Assembly: GCA_016182965.1 (NCBI GenBank)
Contig: JACPFM010000026.1
Location: 156,190-220,189, forward strand
Direction: 5' to 3'
Source of the DNA: Deltaproteobacteria bacterium
GTDB taxonomy: Bacteria; Myxococcota_A; Polyangia; Polyangiales; JADJMO01
Length of the DNA stretch: 64,000 nucleotides
Shown piece after piece: positions 56,437 to 63,513 of the stretch; within the stretch, counting starts at the first letter, position 1, and each line of letters starts with the position of its first letter. The notes under the pieces are model-generated. The model was not told where the DNA came from. It saw nothing but the letters and a program-made list of their open reading frames with translations, and made no database searches. A program made the position numbers and the translations under genes.

Positions 56437-57444
56437 TCACTTCGACTTCGCGCCGGCTCCGTTTTCGAGCTCTTGGGGCTCTGCGCCGGCCCCGCTCTTC
56501 TCGTCCCACGCCGGCCCCGCCTTCGAGCTCTTGGACGACTTCTTCGACGGCCCCGGTTTGTACGACTTGGTGGGCGCGACCGGGGCGGTCGGTGCGACCG
56601 TCACGGAAGGCGCGACGGTCGGCGCCGACTTGGGAACGGGCGGCGCCGACGACGGAACGGATGACGGAGCGGGCGGCAGCTTCGCGCGCGCCGCGGCCTC
56701 GCGCGCCTTCCGCACCTCGTCGGCGGAGTCGCCCGCCGGATCGAGCGCCGCGGCCTCGTCGAGCCCCTTCACGCACGGGTCCCACGCGCCGGCCGCGCAC
56801 TTCGAGAGCGACTCCCTGCGCAGCTCGCGCGCGCGGGCGACGGGATCGGGCGCGATCACCGGCTTCACCGCCTCGCGATCGGTGCGTCGCAGCAGCGCCG
56901 CGGCCACGATCGCGAGCGCGAGGAGCGCCACCGCCGCGGCGACCTGCGCGGCCCACCGGGTGCGGAAGTGGCGCCGCAGCCGCGCGACGCGCTGGCGCAC
57001 CTGCGGCGCCGGGAGCGCGGCCTCGTTCGCGATCTCCTCGAGCTTCTCCCCCTCGCCTTCCCGCAGCAGCCACTCGAGCGTGCGACCGTGCGTCTCGGGC
57101 ATCTCGCGCTCGGCCCAGCGCAGGAGATCGACGGCGTCGTGCGGCGCGCTGTCGGCGGGGACGCTCTCGAGCACCTCGCTCTCGTGCTCGTGCGCCGTGT
57201 GCTCGCGCCGATGGCGACGGTGGAAGTCGACGATCTTGTGCCGCGCGATGCCGTGCACCCATCGGCGGATGCGCTCCGGATCGTCGGGACAGCCGCGCGA
57301 CGCGAGCGCCTCGGTGAGCGTCGCCTGCACGATCTCGTCGACCTCCGGCGCCGGAACGCGCCGACGCACCATCGCGACGAGCGCGGCGCGCAGCGATGGA
57401 TCGGCTAGGGTCGCGTGGACGGTCGGGGTCATGGCGGCGCTCAT
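56437..57444 (-). CDS. Membrane-tethered ECF-type sigma factor
   Basis: A 335-residue protein. Residues about 15-82 match sigma region 2 (PEVDEIVQATLTEALASRG, IRRWVHGIARHKIVDFHRRH). Residues 118-163 match region 4 (LEEIANEAALPAPQVRQRVA, RLRRHFRTRW). Directly after it, residues 165-185 form a transmembrane helix (VAAAVALLALAIVAAALL). The exported part has a short helical segment with two Cys (C216, C224) and a Pro/Ala/Ser/Lys tail. So the sigma domains are cytoplasmic but anchored, the opposite of the usual separate anti-sigma. Release would need proteolysis or regulated access. The ATG at 57444 has GGGGGAAG upstream. No separate anti-sigma gene is next to it. Confidence 0.85.
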   Translation of the reverse strand: MSAAMTPTVHATLADPSLRAALVAMVRRRVPAPEVDEIVQATLTEALASRGCPDDPERIRRWVHGIARHKIVDFHRRHRREHTAHEHESEVLESVPADSAPHDAVDLLRWAEREMPETHGRTLEWLLREGEGEKLEEIANEAALPAPQVRQRVARLRRHFRTRWAAQVAAAVALLALAIVAAALLRRTDREAVKPVIAPDPVARARELRRESLSKCAAGAWDPCVKGLDEAAALDPAGDSADEVRKAREAAARAKLPPAPSSVPSSAPPVPKSAPTVAPSVTVAPTAPVAPTKSYKPGPSKKSSKSSKAGPAWDEKSGAGAEPQELENGAGAKSK

Positions 57445-57503
57445 GGGGTCTTCCCCCGAACGTCGTGGAAGCCGACCAGAGTGTGACACGACCCGTGGCT
57501 GAC

Positions 57504-58271
57504 TCACGATAGGCAGCGGAAATAGGCCGATTCCTCGGCGGGGAGCTTCACGGTCGTCTCTCCTTTGGGGAGCGTGTCGGTCGAGGTCGCCTTGGCGTTC
57601 GGACCGGGACGCCGCTCGACGCGGGCGCCGGGGACGCCGCATCGCACCTGCAACCTCACCTCGGTGGGTGACTCGTCGAGCACGCTCAGCCGCGCCGTCC
57701 ACGTGCTCCCCTCGGGCGGCCCGGTGCCGCGGAGCCGCAGCGCGTAGAACGCGTTGGCGAACGAGATGCCCTTGCTCGTCGCGTCGGACGCCCACTCGCG
57801 GCGCCCCCACGTGGTGTTCACCAGCAGACCCTTCGGTCCATGGCCGATCGCCAGCACGAAGTGATCGAGGCCCCAGGTCGGGTGCTCGGTCGGGAGGATC
57901 TTCACGCCGGCGAGCACCGGATCGCCCGCGTCGATCGCGGCGCGCACCCACGCCTCGTACGCGGCGAACCCCTTGGTCTTTCCGGCGGTCTTCGGCGAGT
58001 AGACGTCGTAGCGCACGCCGAGCGCGTCGAGCGCCCTCGGGATGTCGTCGGAGTAGAGATCGGGGTGCTTGGACTGGCCGGCGGCGTGGATGCGGTTCTG
58101 CGAGACCCAAGCGCCGAAGTGCAGCAACGCCTCTTGGATCGCGGTCTCGCCGCACCACCCCGACGGGGGCGACTGCGGGTGCTGATCGCGATCGGGGATC
58201 GCGAGCGCGGTGACCGGCGCAGCCGACGCGTACGCGCCGGCGGCGAGGATCGCGGCGACCAGGCTCGTCAC
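57504..58271 (-). CDS. C39-like (papain-fold) cysteine peptidase, secreted
   Basis: A 255-residue protein with a signal peptide (VTSLVAAILAAGAYASAAPV). The peptidase C39-like core has the nucleophile in PPSGWCGETAIQEALLHFG (C40), the catalytic His in GLDHFVLAIGHG (H137) and a following Asn/Asp position in LLVNTTWG (N152). A C-terminal beta-rich extension follows (RLQVRCGVPGARVERRPG). It is likely to be exported to the periplasm or outside. The GTG at 58271 overlaps the metallopeptidase stop (GTGA), so the two proteases are made together. Its substrate is unknown. Confidence 0.78.
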   Translation of the reverse strand: MTSLVAAILAAGAYASAAPVTALAIPDRDQHPQSPPSGWCGETAIQEALLHFGAWVSQNRIHAAGQSKHPDLYSDDIPRALDALGVRYDVYSPKTAGKTKGFAAYEAWVRAAIDAGDPVLAGVKILPTEHPTWGLDHFVLAIGHGPKGLLVNTTWGRREWASDATSKGISFANAFYALRLRGTGPPEGSTWTARLSVLDESPTEVRLQVRCGVPGARVERRPGPNAKATSTDTLPKGETTVKLPAEESAYFRCLS

Positions 58272-59260
58272 AGCGACTGCACCCACGAAGCCCACGCCGG
58301 ATCGGCCTCGGCCGGGGTCTTGCCGGTGGTCGCGCGGAACGCCTTCTCGCCCGTGGGATCGCCGGCGAAGTCGTCGCGCCACGCGCGGTAGAACGGCCAG
58401 AGCTTCTTCTGCCCGTCCATCCACTGGCAGAAATAGCGGGCCATCGCGTAGTTGAGCCCCTCGTTCTCGCCGCGGAAGGTCTTGTCGCTCATGCCGAACA
58501 GCTTCGGCAGGTTCGCCCACGCGCGCCCCTCCTTCGAGCGCACCGCCGCGAGCAGCGCCGGGTGGCGGAAGTTCTTGTTCCCGAAGATCTCGCCCTTCTT
58601 CGGCATGGAGAACGCCTCGTACAGCGAGGCGATGCCCTCGTTGATCCAGTCGGGCGCCCGCGGGAAATCGGCCTCGACGATCGGGTGCACGAGCTCGTGG
58701 GTGAGCGTGCCGATGCCGGGGCCGACGTTCATCACGACGGTGCGAACGTCGCTGCTGTAGAACCCGAACGGCGTGAAGCACGGCTTGCCCCACTGCGTGA
58801 CGCACCACTTGTCGTAGGGCGCCGCCTTCTCGAACAGGAGCACGGTGACCGCGCGCTCCGGACGCTTGCTGAAGCGGCCGTTGAAGTACGCCTGGATCGC
58901 CGCCTTGCTCACGACGGCCGACGAGCCCATCGCGCCCGACGGCGACGCGATGAGGAAGACGCCCTCGACGACCTCGAAGCGAACCGACTTGCCGATCTCG
59001 GCGCGGAGCTTGTCGCGGCGCGCCTCGAGATCGGCTGCGAGATCGTAGGGCGGCGGAGGAGGTGGTGGCGGCGGAGACGCGCTCGGCAGCGGCGGCTGCG
59101 AGGCGGCCGGGGCGACGGTGGGCCCCGCCGCGACGATCTTTTCGACGGCGGTCCCCCCGATCCTCTCGAACGGAGGGGCGAGCTGCCGCTCCCCGTGACG
59201 GCACGCGAGCGGGACCAGGAGGGGAACGACGAGCGCGAGCCACCCAGGGAATGACCTCAT
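58268..59260 (-). CDS. Zinc metallopeptidase lipoprotein (HELVH gluzincin)
   Basis: A 330-residue lipoprotein (lipobox VPLAC, Cys20) with a Pro-rich linker (SPPPPPPPPPYD). The catalytic HExxH is GTLTHELVHPIVE (H188, E189, H192) and the third ligand lies 16 residues on in WINEGIASLYE (E208), the gluzincin (MA clan) arrangement of DUF1570-like peptidases. The core is preceded by LLFEKAAPYDKWC. It should act on envelope or extracellular proteins. It is translationally coupled to the C39-like peptidase. The ATG at 59260 gives a normal lipoprotein signal. The substrate could be the neighbouring sigma factor's exposed part (speculation). Confidence 0.83.
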   Translation of the reverse strand: MRSFPGWLALVVPLLVPLACRHGERQLAPPFERIGGTAVEKIVAAGPTVAPAASQPPLPSASPPPPPPPPPYDLAADLEARRDKLRAEIGKSVRFEVVEGVFLIASPSGAMGSSAVVSKAAIQAYFNGRFSKRPERAVTVLLFEKAAPYDKWCVTQWGKPCFTPFGFYSSDVRTVVMNVGPGIGTLTHELVHPIVEADFPRAPDWINEGIASLYEAFSMPKKGEIFGNKNFRHPALLAAVRSKEGRAWANLPKLFGMSDKTFRGENEGLNYAMARYFCQWMDGQKKLWPFYRAWRDDFAGDPTGEKAFRATTGKTPAEADPAWASWVQSL

Positions 59261-59320
59261 GTCTCCTCGTCGCGGCTGCTGCCCGAAGTGTGACAGCGGC
59301 CCGGCGCGAAGCGTCGAGGC

Positions 59321-59848
59321 TCAGAACCTGGCGCTGGCGAGGGTCACGAGGACCAGGAGCTCCGCGGTCCGGCGGGCGTGGACGACGTCGCCGACGACGC
59401 GCGCCCGGCGCTTGCCGCCGTCGAACATCGGCTCGCCGCCGAGGGTCAGCTCGATCTCGCCGTCGTCGCGGACGAAGATGCGAGTCCGAGCGTCGACGAA
59501 CGCGTCTTGTGCGTCGTACTGCGCCTCCTTCACGGCGTTGCCGGCGCGCACGGTGCGCGCGGCGTCGCAGGTCAGCGGATCGCCGCCGAGCATCAGCTGG
59601 TCGTTCGCGAGCCGCGCGATGACCTTCCGCCCCTCGGTTCGGACGAAGGTGCCGTCGGCCTGGAGCGACGCGATCGGCTCCCACTCGGCGCCGTGCTCGA
59701 GCGCCTCGAGGGTGAGCGGGGTGATCGGCCAGCAGGCGTTCGAGGACGCCGCGGCGGACGATCCGTTGGACGACGCGCCGGACGCGTCGTTCGCACCGCG
59801 CGGGCAGCCGCACACCGACAGCGCCACCGCGACGACGAGCGCGCGCAT
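59321..59848 (-). CDS. Lipoprotein of unknown function
   Basis: A 175-residue lipoprotein with signal MRALVVAVALSVCGC and a Ser/Ala/Gly-rich linker (GASSNGSSAAASSNACW). The mature domain is beta-rich (GTFVRTEGRKVIARLANDQL, FVDARTRIFVRDDGEIELTL) with three further Cys. No family is recognised. It lies 12 bases after the kinase stop and 60 bases before the metallopeptidase start, all on the same strand, so it is probably co-transcribed. It could be a ligand- or cell-wall-sensing component of the cluster. Confidence 0.7.
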   Translation of the reverse strand: MRALVVAVALSVCGCPRGANDASGASSNGSSAAASSNACWPITPLTLEALEHGAEWEPIASLQADGTFVRTEGRKVIARLANDQLMLGGDPLTCDAARTVRAGNAVKEAQYDAQDAFVDARTRIFVRDDGEIELTLGGEPMFDGGKRRARVVGDVVHARRTAELLVLVTLASARF

Positions 59849-59860
59849 CCCCTGCCCTCC

Positions 59861-61144
59861 TCAGCGCACGAACGACCACACGAGCAGGACGATCGCCGCG
59901 AGCACGGTGAGCCCCACGCCCCCGAGGACGAACGTGTAGGCCCACACGTGGCGATCGATCCAGCGGAGGACCTCGTGCGCGACGCGCTTGCCGAAGGTCA
60001 CGTGGCACTGCACGCGGATCTTCCCCGAGAGCAGCGCGTGCAGGCGCTCCTCCATCTCGGCGACGTCGCGGTAACGGCCCGCCGGATCCTTGGCGAGCCC
60101 GCCGACCAGGAACCACACGAGCTCCGCCTTGATCCCCTCGGCCGCGCCGGCGTCGCGGATCTTCGTGAAGGGGATCTCCTCGCTCGCGTGCGCGATGAGC
60201 AGCTCCTGGACCGTCTTCTTGTGCGCGTACGGGTGCTCGAGCGTGAGCAGCTCGAGGAACATCAGGCACGCGGAGTAGATGTCGCTGCGCTCGTCGAGCT
60301 CGTGGACCTTCCCCGACGCCTGCTCGGGGGACATGTACATCGGGGTGCCGAGCAGCGCGCCCTGCGCCGTCTCGATGAGCCGTTCGTGGCCGGCGGAGGA
60401 GCCGGCGGTGTCGGCGAGCGCGAGATCGCGGTCCTCGACGCCGCGCTCGATGCGCTTGGCGATGCCCCAGTCCATGAGCATCACCTCGCCGTACTTGCCG
60501 ACCATCACGTTCGCGGGCTTGAGATCGCGGTGGATGAAGCCCTTCTCATGCGCGTAGCGCAGCGCCTGCATCAGCGAGAGGAAGACGTACGCGCGGTGCT
60601 CCTGCGTGTACCGCGCGCGATGCTTGGGGCTGCCCTCGCGCAGCTTCGCGATGACGTCCTCGAGCGTCTCGCCCTCGACGTACTTCATCACGAGGTAATG
60701 CTGCCCCTGCTCGTCGATGCCGACGTCGTGCACCGGGACGATGCCGGGGTGCTCGAGGCTGCCGACCGTGCGCACCTCCTCGGCGAAACGGAGCAGCGCG
60801 GCCTCGCCCTGGATCTCGCGCTTCAGCCGCTTCACCGCGACGTTCCGCCCGATGTCGTTGTCGTGGACGAGCACCACCTCGCCCATGCCGCCGGCTCCGA
60901 GCGGCCGGATCGGCTCGTAGCGCTGGTCTTCGGCGCGGGTCTCCGGCATGACCGCGCGGCGCGAGAGGCGCGGCAGCACGGTGGTGCGCGCGAAGGTGCC
61001 GGTCGCGCTCGCGGCGGCGATCGACGACGCCCCCGCCGCGCTCGTCACGCCCGCGATCGTGGCCGCGTCCGCAGCGACCGTCGCCGCGGCCCCGAGGCTC
61101 GCCACGTCGGCCATGGTCTTCGCGGTCGCCGAGTCGTCGTTCAT
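59861..61144 (-). CDS. Membrane-anchored Ser/Thr protein kinase
   Basis: A 427-residue kinase. The ATG at 61144 follows GAAGGGGACC. An Ala/Thr-rich N-terminal segment (1-60) precedes the kinase domain (about 78-375): GAGGMGEVVLVHD, VAVKRLKRE (K105), FIHRDLKPANVMVG, a DWG variant of the DFG motif (LMDWGIAK), and GTPMYMSPEQASGK. DWG kinases are common in planctomycetes and myxobacteria and are active. The C-terminus has a transmembrane helix (YTFVLGGVGLTVLAAIVLLV) with only a few residues beyond. It heads a run of six genes ending with the serpin; gaps are 12-60 bases plus one overlap. Confidence 0.92.
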   Translation of the reverse strand: MNDDSATAKTMADVASLGAAATVAADAATIAGVTSAAGASSIAAASATGTFARTTVLPRLSRRAVMPETRAEDQRYEPIRPLGAGGMGEVVLVHDNDIGRNVAVKRLKREIQGEAALLRFAEEVRTVGSLEHPGIVPVHDVGIDEQGQHYLVMKYVEGETLEDVIAKLREGSPKHRARYTQEHRAYVFLSLMQALRYAHEKGFIHRDLKPANVMVGKYGEVMLMDWGIAKRIERGVEDRDLALADTAGSSAGHERLIETAQGALLGTPMYMSPEQASGKVHELDERSDIYSACLMFLELLTLEHPYAHKKTVQELLIAHASEEIPFTKIRDAGAAEGIKAELVWFLVGGLAKDPAGRYRDVAEMEERLHALLSGKIRVQCHVTFGKRVAHEVLRWIDRHVWAYTFVLGGVGLTVLAAIVLLVWSFVR

Positions 61145-61265
61145 GGCGGTCCCCTTCGGAAACGAAGAGTACCCCACCGGCGCGGGAGGTCGCAGTCCCA
61201 GCCGCCGCGCTCAGCCGTCGGCGTCGACTCGGCGGCGCGGATGGGGAACGCCATCGGCGCGGGCA

Positions 61266-62384
61266 TCAAGCCATGCGCACGTCGAGGCCCGGTCCCCCCG
61301 TCAGCTCGAGAATCGGGCCGTTCGCCGTCCAGCCGCCCTCGAACGGGTCGGCGGCGAGGAGGAACGCGGTGTCGAGGTCCACGAAGTCCACGCCCCCGAG
61401 CGCGGCCGCGACGTGCCCCATGGCGACGAGGCCGAGGCGCGTCTCGACCATCGCGCCGCACATCACCGACATGCCGGCCTGCATCGCGCGGACGCCGATC
61501 TCCAGCGCGGCGAGCGGACCTCCGTGCTTTGCGAGCTTGAGGTTGACGCCGTCGGCCGCCTCGGCCGCGAGCACCCCTTCGAGGTCGGCCATCGTGCGCA
61601 CCGACTCGTCCGCGATGACGTCCGTCTTCGCGTCCCGCGTGACCCGCGCCATGCCCTCGAGATCGTCGCGCGCACACGGTTGTTCGAAGCACTCGACGAC
61701 GAGCCCGCGGGACTCGATCGCGCGCAGCAACGCGAGCGCCTGCTGCGCGGTGAAGCCCTCGTTGGCGTCGAGGCGGAAGCGGGCGTCGCGGACGGCGGCG
61801 TGGACCCCGAGCAGCGAGCGCACGTCCTCGTCGAGGTCCTTGCCGACCTTGACCTTGAACTGCGTGAAGCCGAGCGCGCGCCACTCGCGCGCGAGCTCCG
61901 CCATGCGCGCGGCGCCCACGATCGGGAGCGTGACGTCCGTCTCGAGCCGACGCGCGACCGGGCGGCCGATCTCCGGGCGCCTGGTCGCGAGCAGGTGCGC
62001 GGCGCTCACGCCTCCGACGCGACACGCGGCGTCGAGCAGCGCGGTCGCGAGGGCTGCGCGCGCGACCGGCGCGTCGGCCAGCGCGTCGGCCAGCGGGTCG
62101 GCCAGAGCGTCAGAAGGGAGATCGGGCAGCGTCCGGAGCTCGCGCCCGACCCACGCCGCGGCGACCGCCTCGATCGAGCGGCGCACGTCGTCGAAGTCCT
62201 CGCGCGTGACCGGCGGCAGCGGCGCCGCCTCGCCGAGGCCGAGGACCGCCCGACCGCTGCGCTCCGAGCGCAACCTCACGCGCACGAGGCCGGTGCGGGT
62301 CGTCTCCATCCGCGCCGTGGCGATGACGAACGGCTCCTTCAGGGGAACGAACAGCGGCTCGACCTCGAGCGACTCGACGATCAT
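61266..62384 (-). CDS. Dipeptide epimerase-like enolase-superfamily enzyme
   Basis: A 372-residue member of the muconate-lactonising subgroup of the enolase superfamily, most like L-Ala-D/L-Glu (dipeptide) epimerases. The KxK motif is FKVKVG (K177, K179), the metal ligands are in RLDANEG (D206), CFEQP (E234) and VIADES (D259), and the second catalytic Lys is in VNLKLAKHGG (K283). Such enzymes epimerise dipeptides, for example in peptidoglycan recycling; exact substrate is unclear. A local ALADxLADALADA repeat sits near residues 93-105 from short DNA repeats at 62070-62110. The start is the ATG at 62384; a longer open frame upstream is Arg-rich. It diverges from the next gene. Confidence 0.87.
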   Translation of the reverse strand: MIVESLEVEPLFVPLKEPFVIATARMETTRTGLVRVRLRSERSGRAVLGLGEAAPLPPVTREDFDDVRRSIEAVAAAWVGRELRTLPDLPSDALADPLADALADAPVARAALATALLDAACRVGGVSAAHLLATRRPEIGRPVARRLETDVTLPIVGAARMAELAREWRALGFTQFKVKVGKDLDEDVRSLLGVHAAVRDARFRLDANEGFTAQQALALLRAIESRGLVVECFEQPCARDDLEGMARVTRDAKTDVIADESVRTMADLEGVLAAEAADGVNLKLAKHGGPLAALEIGVRAMQAGMSVMCGAMVETRLGLVAMGHVAAALGGVDFVDLDTAFLLAADPFEGGWTANGPILELTGGPGLDVRMA

Positions 62385-62461
62385 CGGCGCGATGGTGCCA
62401 CACGCGGTCGCTTGCACCCCAGTCGTTCTGCGGCGCTTGCGCGCGCCGCCCGATCGAGCGC

Positions 62462-62467
62462 TAGACT
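62462..62467 (+). promoter_or_regulatory. -10 hexamer seven bases before GTG 62474
   Basis: TAGACT ends seven bases before the GTG at 62474, matching the leaderless spacing at mntA, 9240 and epmA. TTGCGC at 62437-62442 is a weak -35 with a 19-base spacer. Confidence 0.35.
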
Positions 62468-62473
62468 TCCCAC

Positions 62474-62524
62474 GTGGCCATGGTGGAGGAGGCCGGTGTT
62501 CGCGTCTCGAGGCGCGTCCGATGA
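62474..62524 (+). CDS. Putative 16-residue upstream leader ORF
   Basis: GTG at 62474 (or ATG at 62480) opens a frame encoding MAMVEEAGVRVSRRVR, whose TGA at 62522-62524 overlaps the ATG of the following gene (ATGA). It lies where a leaderless transcript would begin. It may serve to load ribosomes for the coupled downstream gene, which has no free ribosome site of its own. No attenuator structure was found. Confidence 0.35.
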   Translation: MAMVEEAGVRVSRRVR

Positions 62525-63162
62525 GCCGCGTCCCGCCGGTGCCGGCGCTCCTTCCTCCGAACGCGGCCTTCAGGTTCGGCGAGAGCCCGTTCCACGCCAA
62601 GGGCGTGCTCTACATCGGCACCCAGAGCTTCTTCGAGGCCAACCTGCAGGGCGGCTTCGCCCGGTTCCTCGAGGGCATCGAGCAGCCCGAGCTGCGCGCG
62701 TTCATCTCGCAGAAGTTCCTCGCCGGCAGCTGGTACGACGTGATGCCGGTGCCCGCGTTGATCGCGGTCGAGGCGCGCGCGCTGGGCATGCCGCTCGACA
62801 GCTACCTGCTCCACCGCACGCGATGGCAGGCCACCAAGGACCTGTCGGGCGTCTACGGCTGGGTGCTCAAGGTCGCCACGCCGGCCGCGGTCGCCGCGCG
62901 CCTGCCGCGCATCTTCGCGCAGATGTTCGACTTTGCCGTCATCGGCGAGCAGCAGGTCGAGCACGAGCACACCACCGCATTCCTCGGCGGCATCCCCGAT
63001 CCGCTGGTGCCGTGGCTGACCAACGGCATCTCGGTCTACGCGGACACCGCGGTCAAGCTGGCCGGCGCGCGCAAGGTGGAGGTCGCCATCGCCTCGGAGC
63101 CGGACGGCACGAACGCCGGCCTCGCGCTGCGCAAGATGCGCATCGAGGTCGCCTGGAAGTGA
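62521..63162 (+). CDS. Conserved hypothetical protein, possibly TIGR02265/DUF2378
   Basis: A 213-residue cytosolic protein without signal or membrane helices. It is well folded by composition (FHAKGVLYIGTQSFFEANLQ, FLAGSWYDVMPVPALIAVEA, then DSYLLHRTRWQATKDLSGVY and VWLKVATPAAVAARLPRIF-like text). Its size and the WYDVMPVPALIAVEAR segment recall the myxobacteria-restricted TIGR02265 (DUF2378) family, but I am not certain. The ATG at 62521 is coupled to the short upstream ORF by ATGA. The last residues (ALRKMRIEVAWK) form a beta strand. Function unknown. Confidence 0.6.
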   Translation: MSRVPPVPALLPPNAAFRFGESPFHAKGVLYIGTQSFFEANLQGGFARFLEGIEQPELRAFISQKFLAGSWYDVMPVPALIAVEARALGMPLDSYLLHRTRWQATKDLSGVYGWVLKVATPAAVAARLPRIFAQMFDFAVIGEQQVEHEHTTAFLGGIPDPLVPWLTNGISVYADTAVKLAGARKVEVAIASEPDGTNAGLALRKMRIEVAWK

Positions 63163-63181
63163 CGCACGATCGACGAGCGCG

Positions 63182-63508
63182 CTAACAGGCGCCGGCGCGC
63201 GCCACGCTCTGACCCGCGGAGATCGCGACGCACTGGCTCTGGTAGGTCTTGCCGTCGCAGCCGCACACCTCGTCGCCCGGCGCGGGCGCGACACACGGCA
63301 GGGCCTCGCGCTTGCGACAGGTGCCCAAGGCGTCGTGGGTGCTACAGGTGCCGTCCGCGAAGAAGCACCACATGCCGGTCGGACACCCGATCGCCGCCTT
63401 GCCGCCGCACGAGGTCGCGGCGTCGCCCACGCCGCCGTCGCCCGAAGGCTCGCCGCCGTCGCAGCCGATCAGCGCGACGAGGACGACGCAGGCAATCGCA
63501 GTTCGCAT
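63182..63508 (-). CDS. Kazal-type inhibitor-like lipoprotein
   Basis: A 108-residue lipoprotein: signal MRTAIACVVLVALIGC, a Gly/Asp linker, a Cys-rich segment (GCPTGMWCFFADGTCSTHD) and a C-terminal Kazal-like module (CVAPAPGDEVCGCDGKTYQS, then QCVAISAGQSVARAGAC). The CGCDGKTYxxxC core is the Kazal signature, so it may inhibit a serine protease at the cell surface. In bacteria such modules are common in myxobacterial lipoproteins and not always inhibitory. The ATG at 63508 lies five bases after the stop of the next gene on the same strand, so they form an operon. Confidence 0.78.
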   Translation of the reverse strand: MRTAIACVVLVALIGCDGGEPSGDGGVGDAATSCGGKAAIGCPTGMWCFFADGTCSTHDALGTCRKREALPCVAPAPGDEVCGCDGKTYQSQCVAISAGQSVARAGAC

Positions 63509-63513
63509 CGTGA

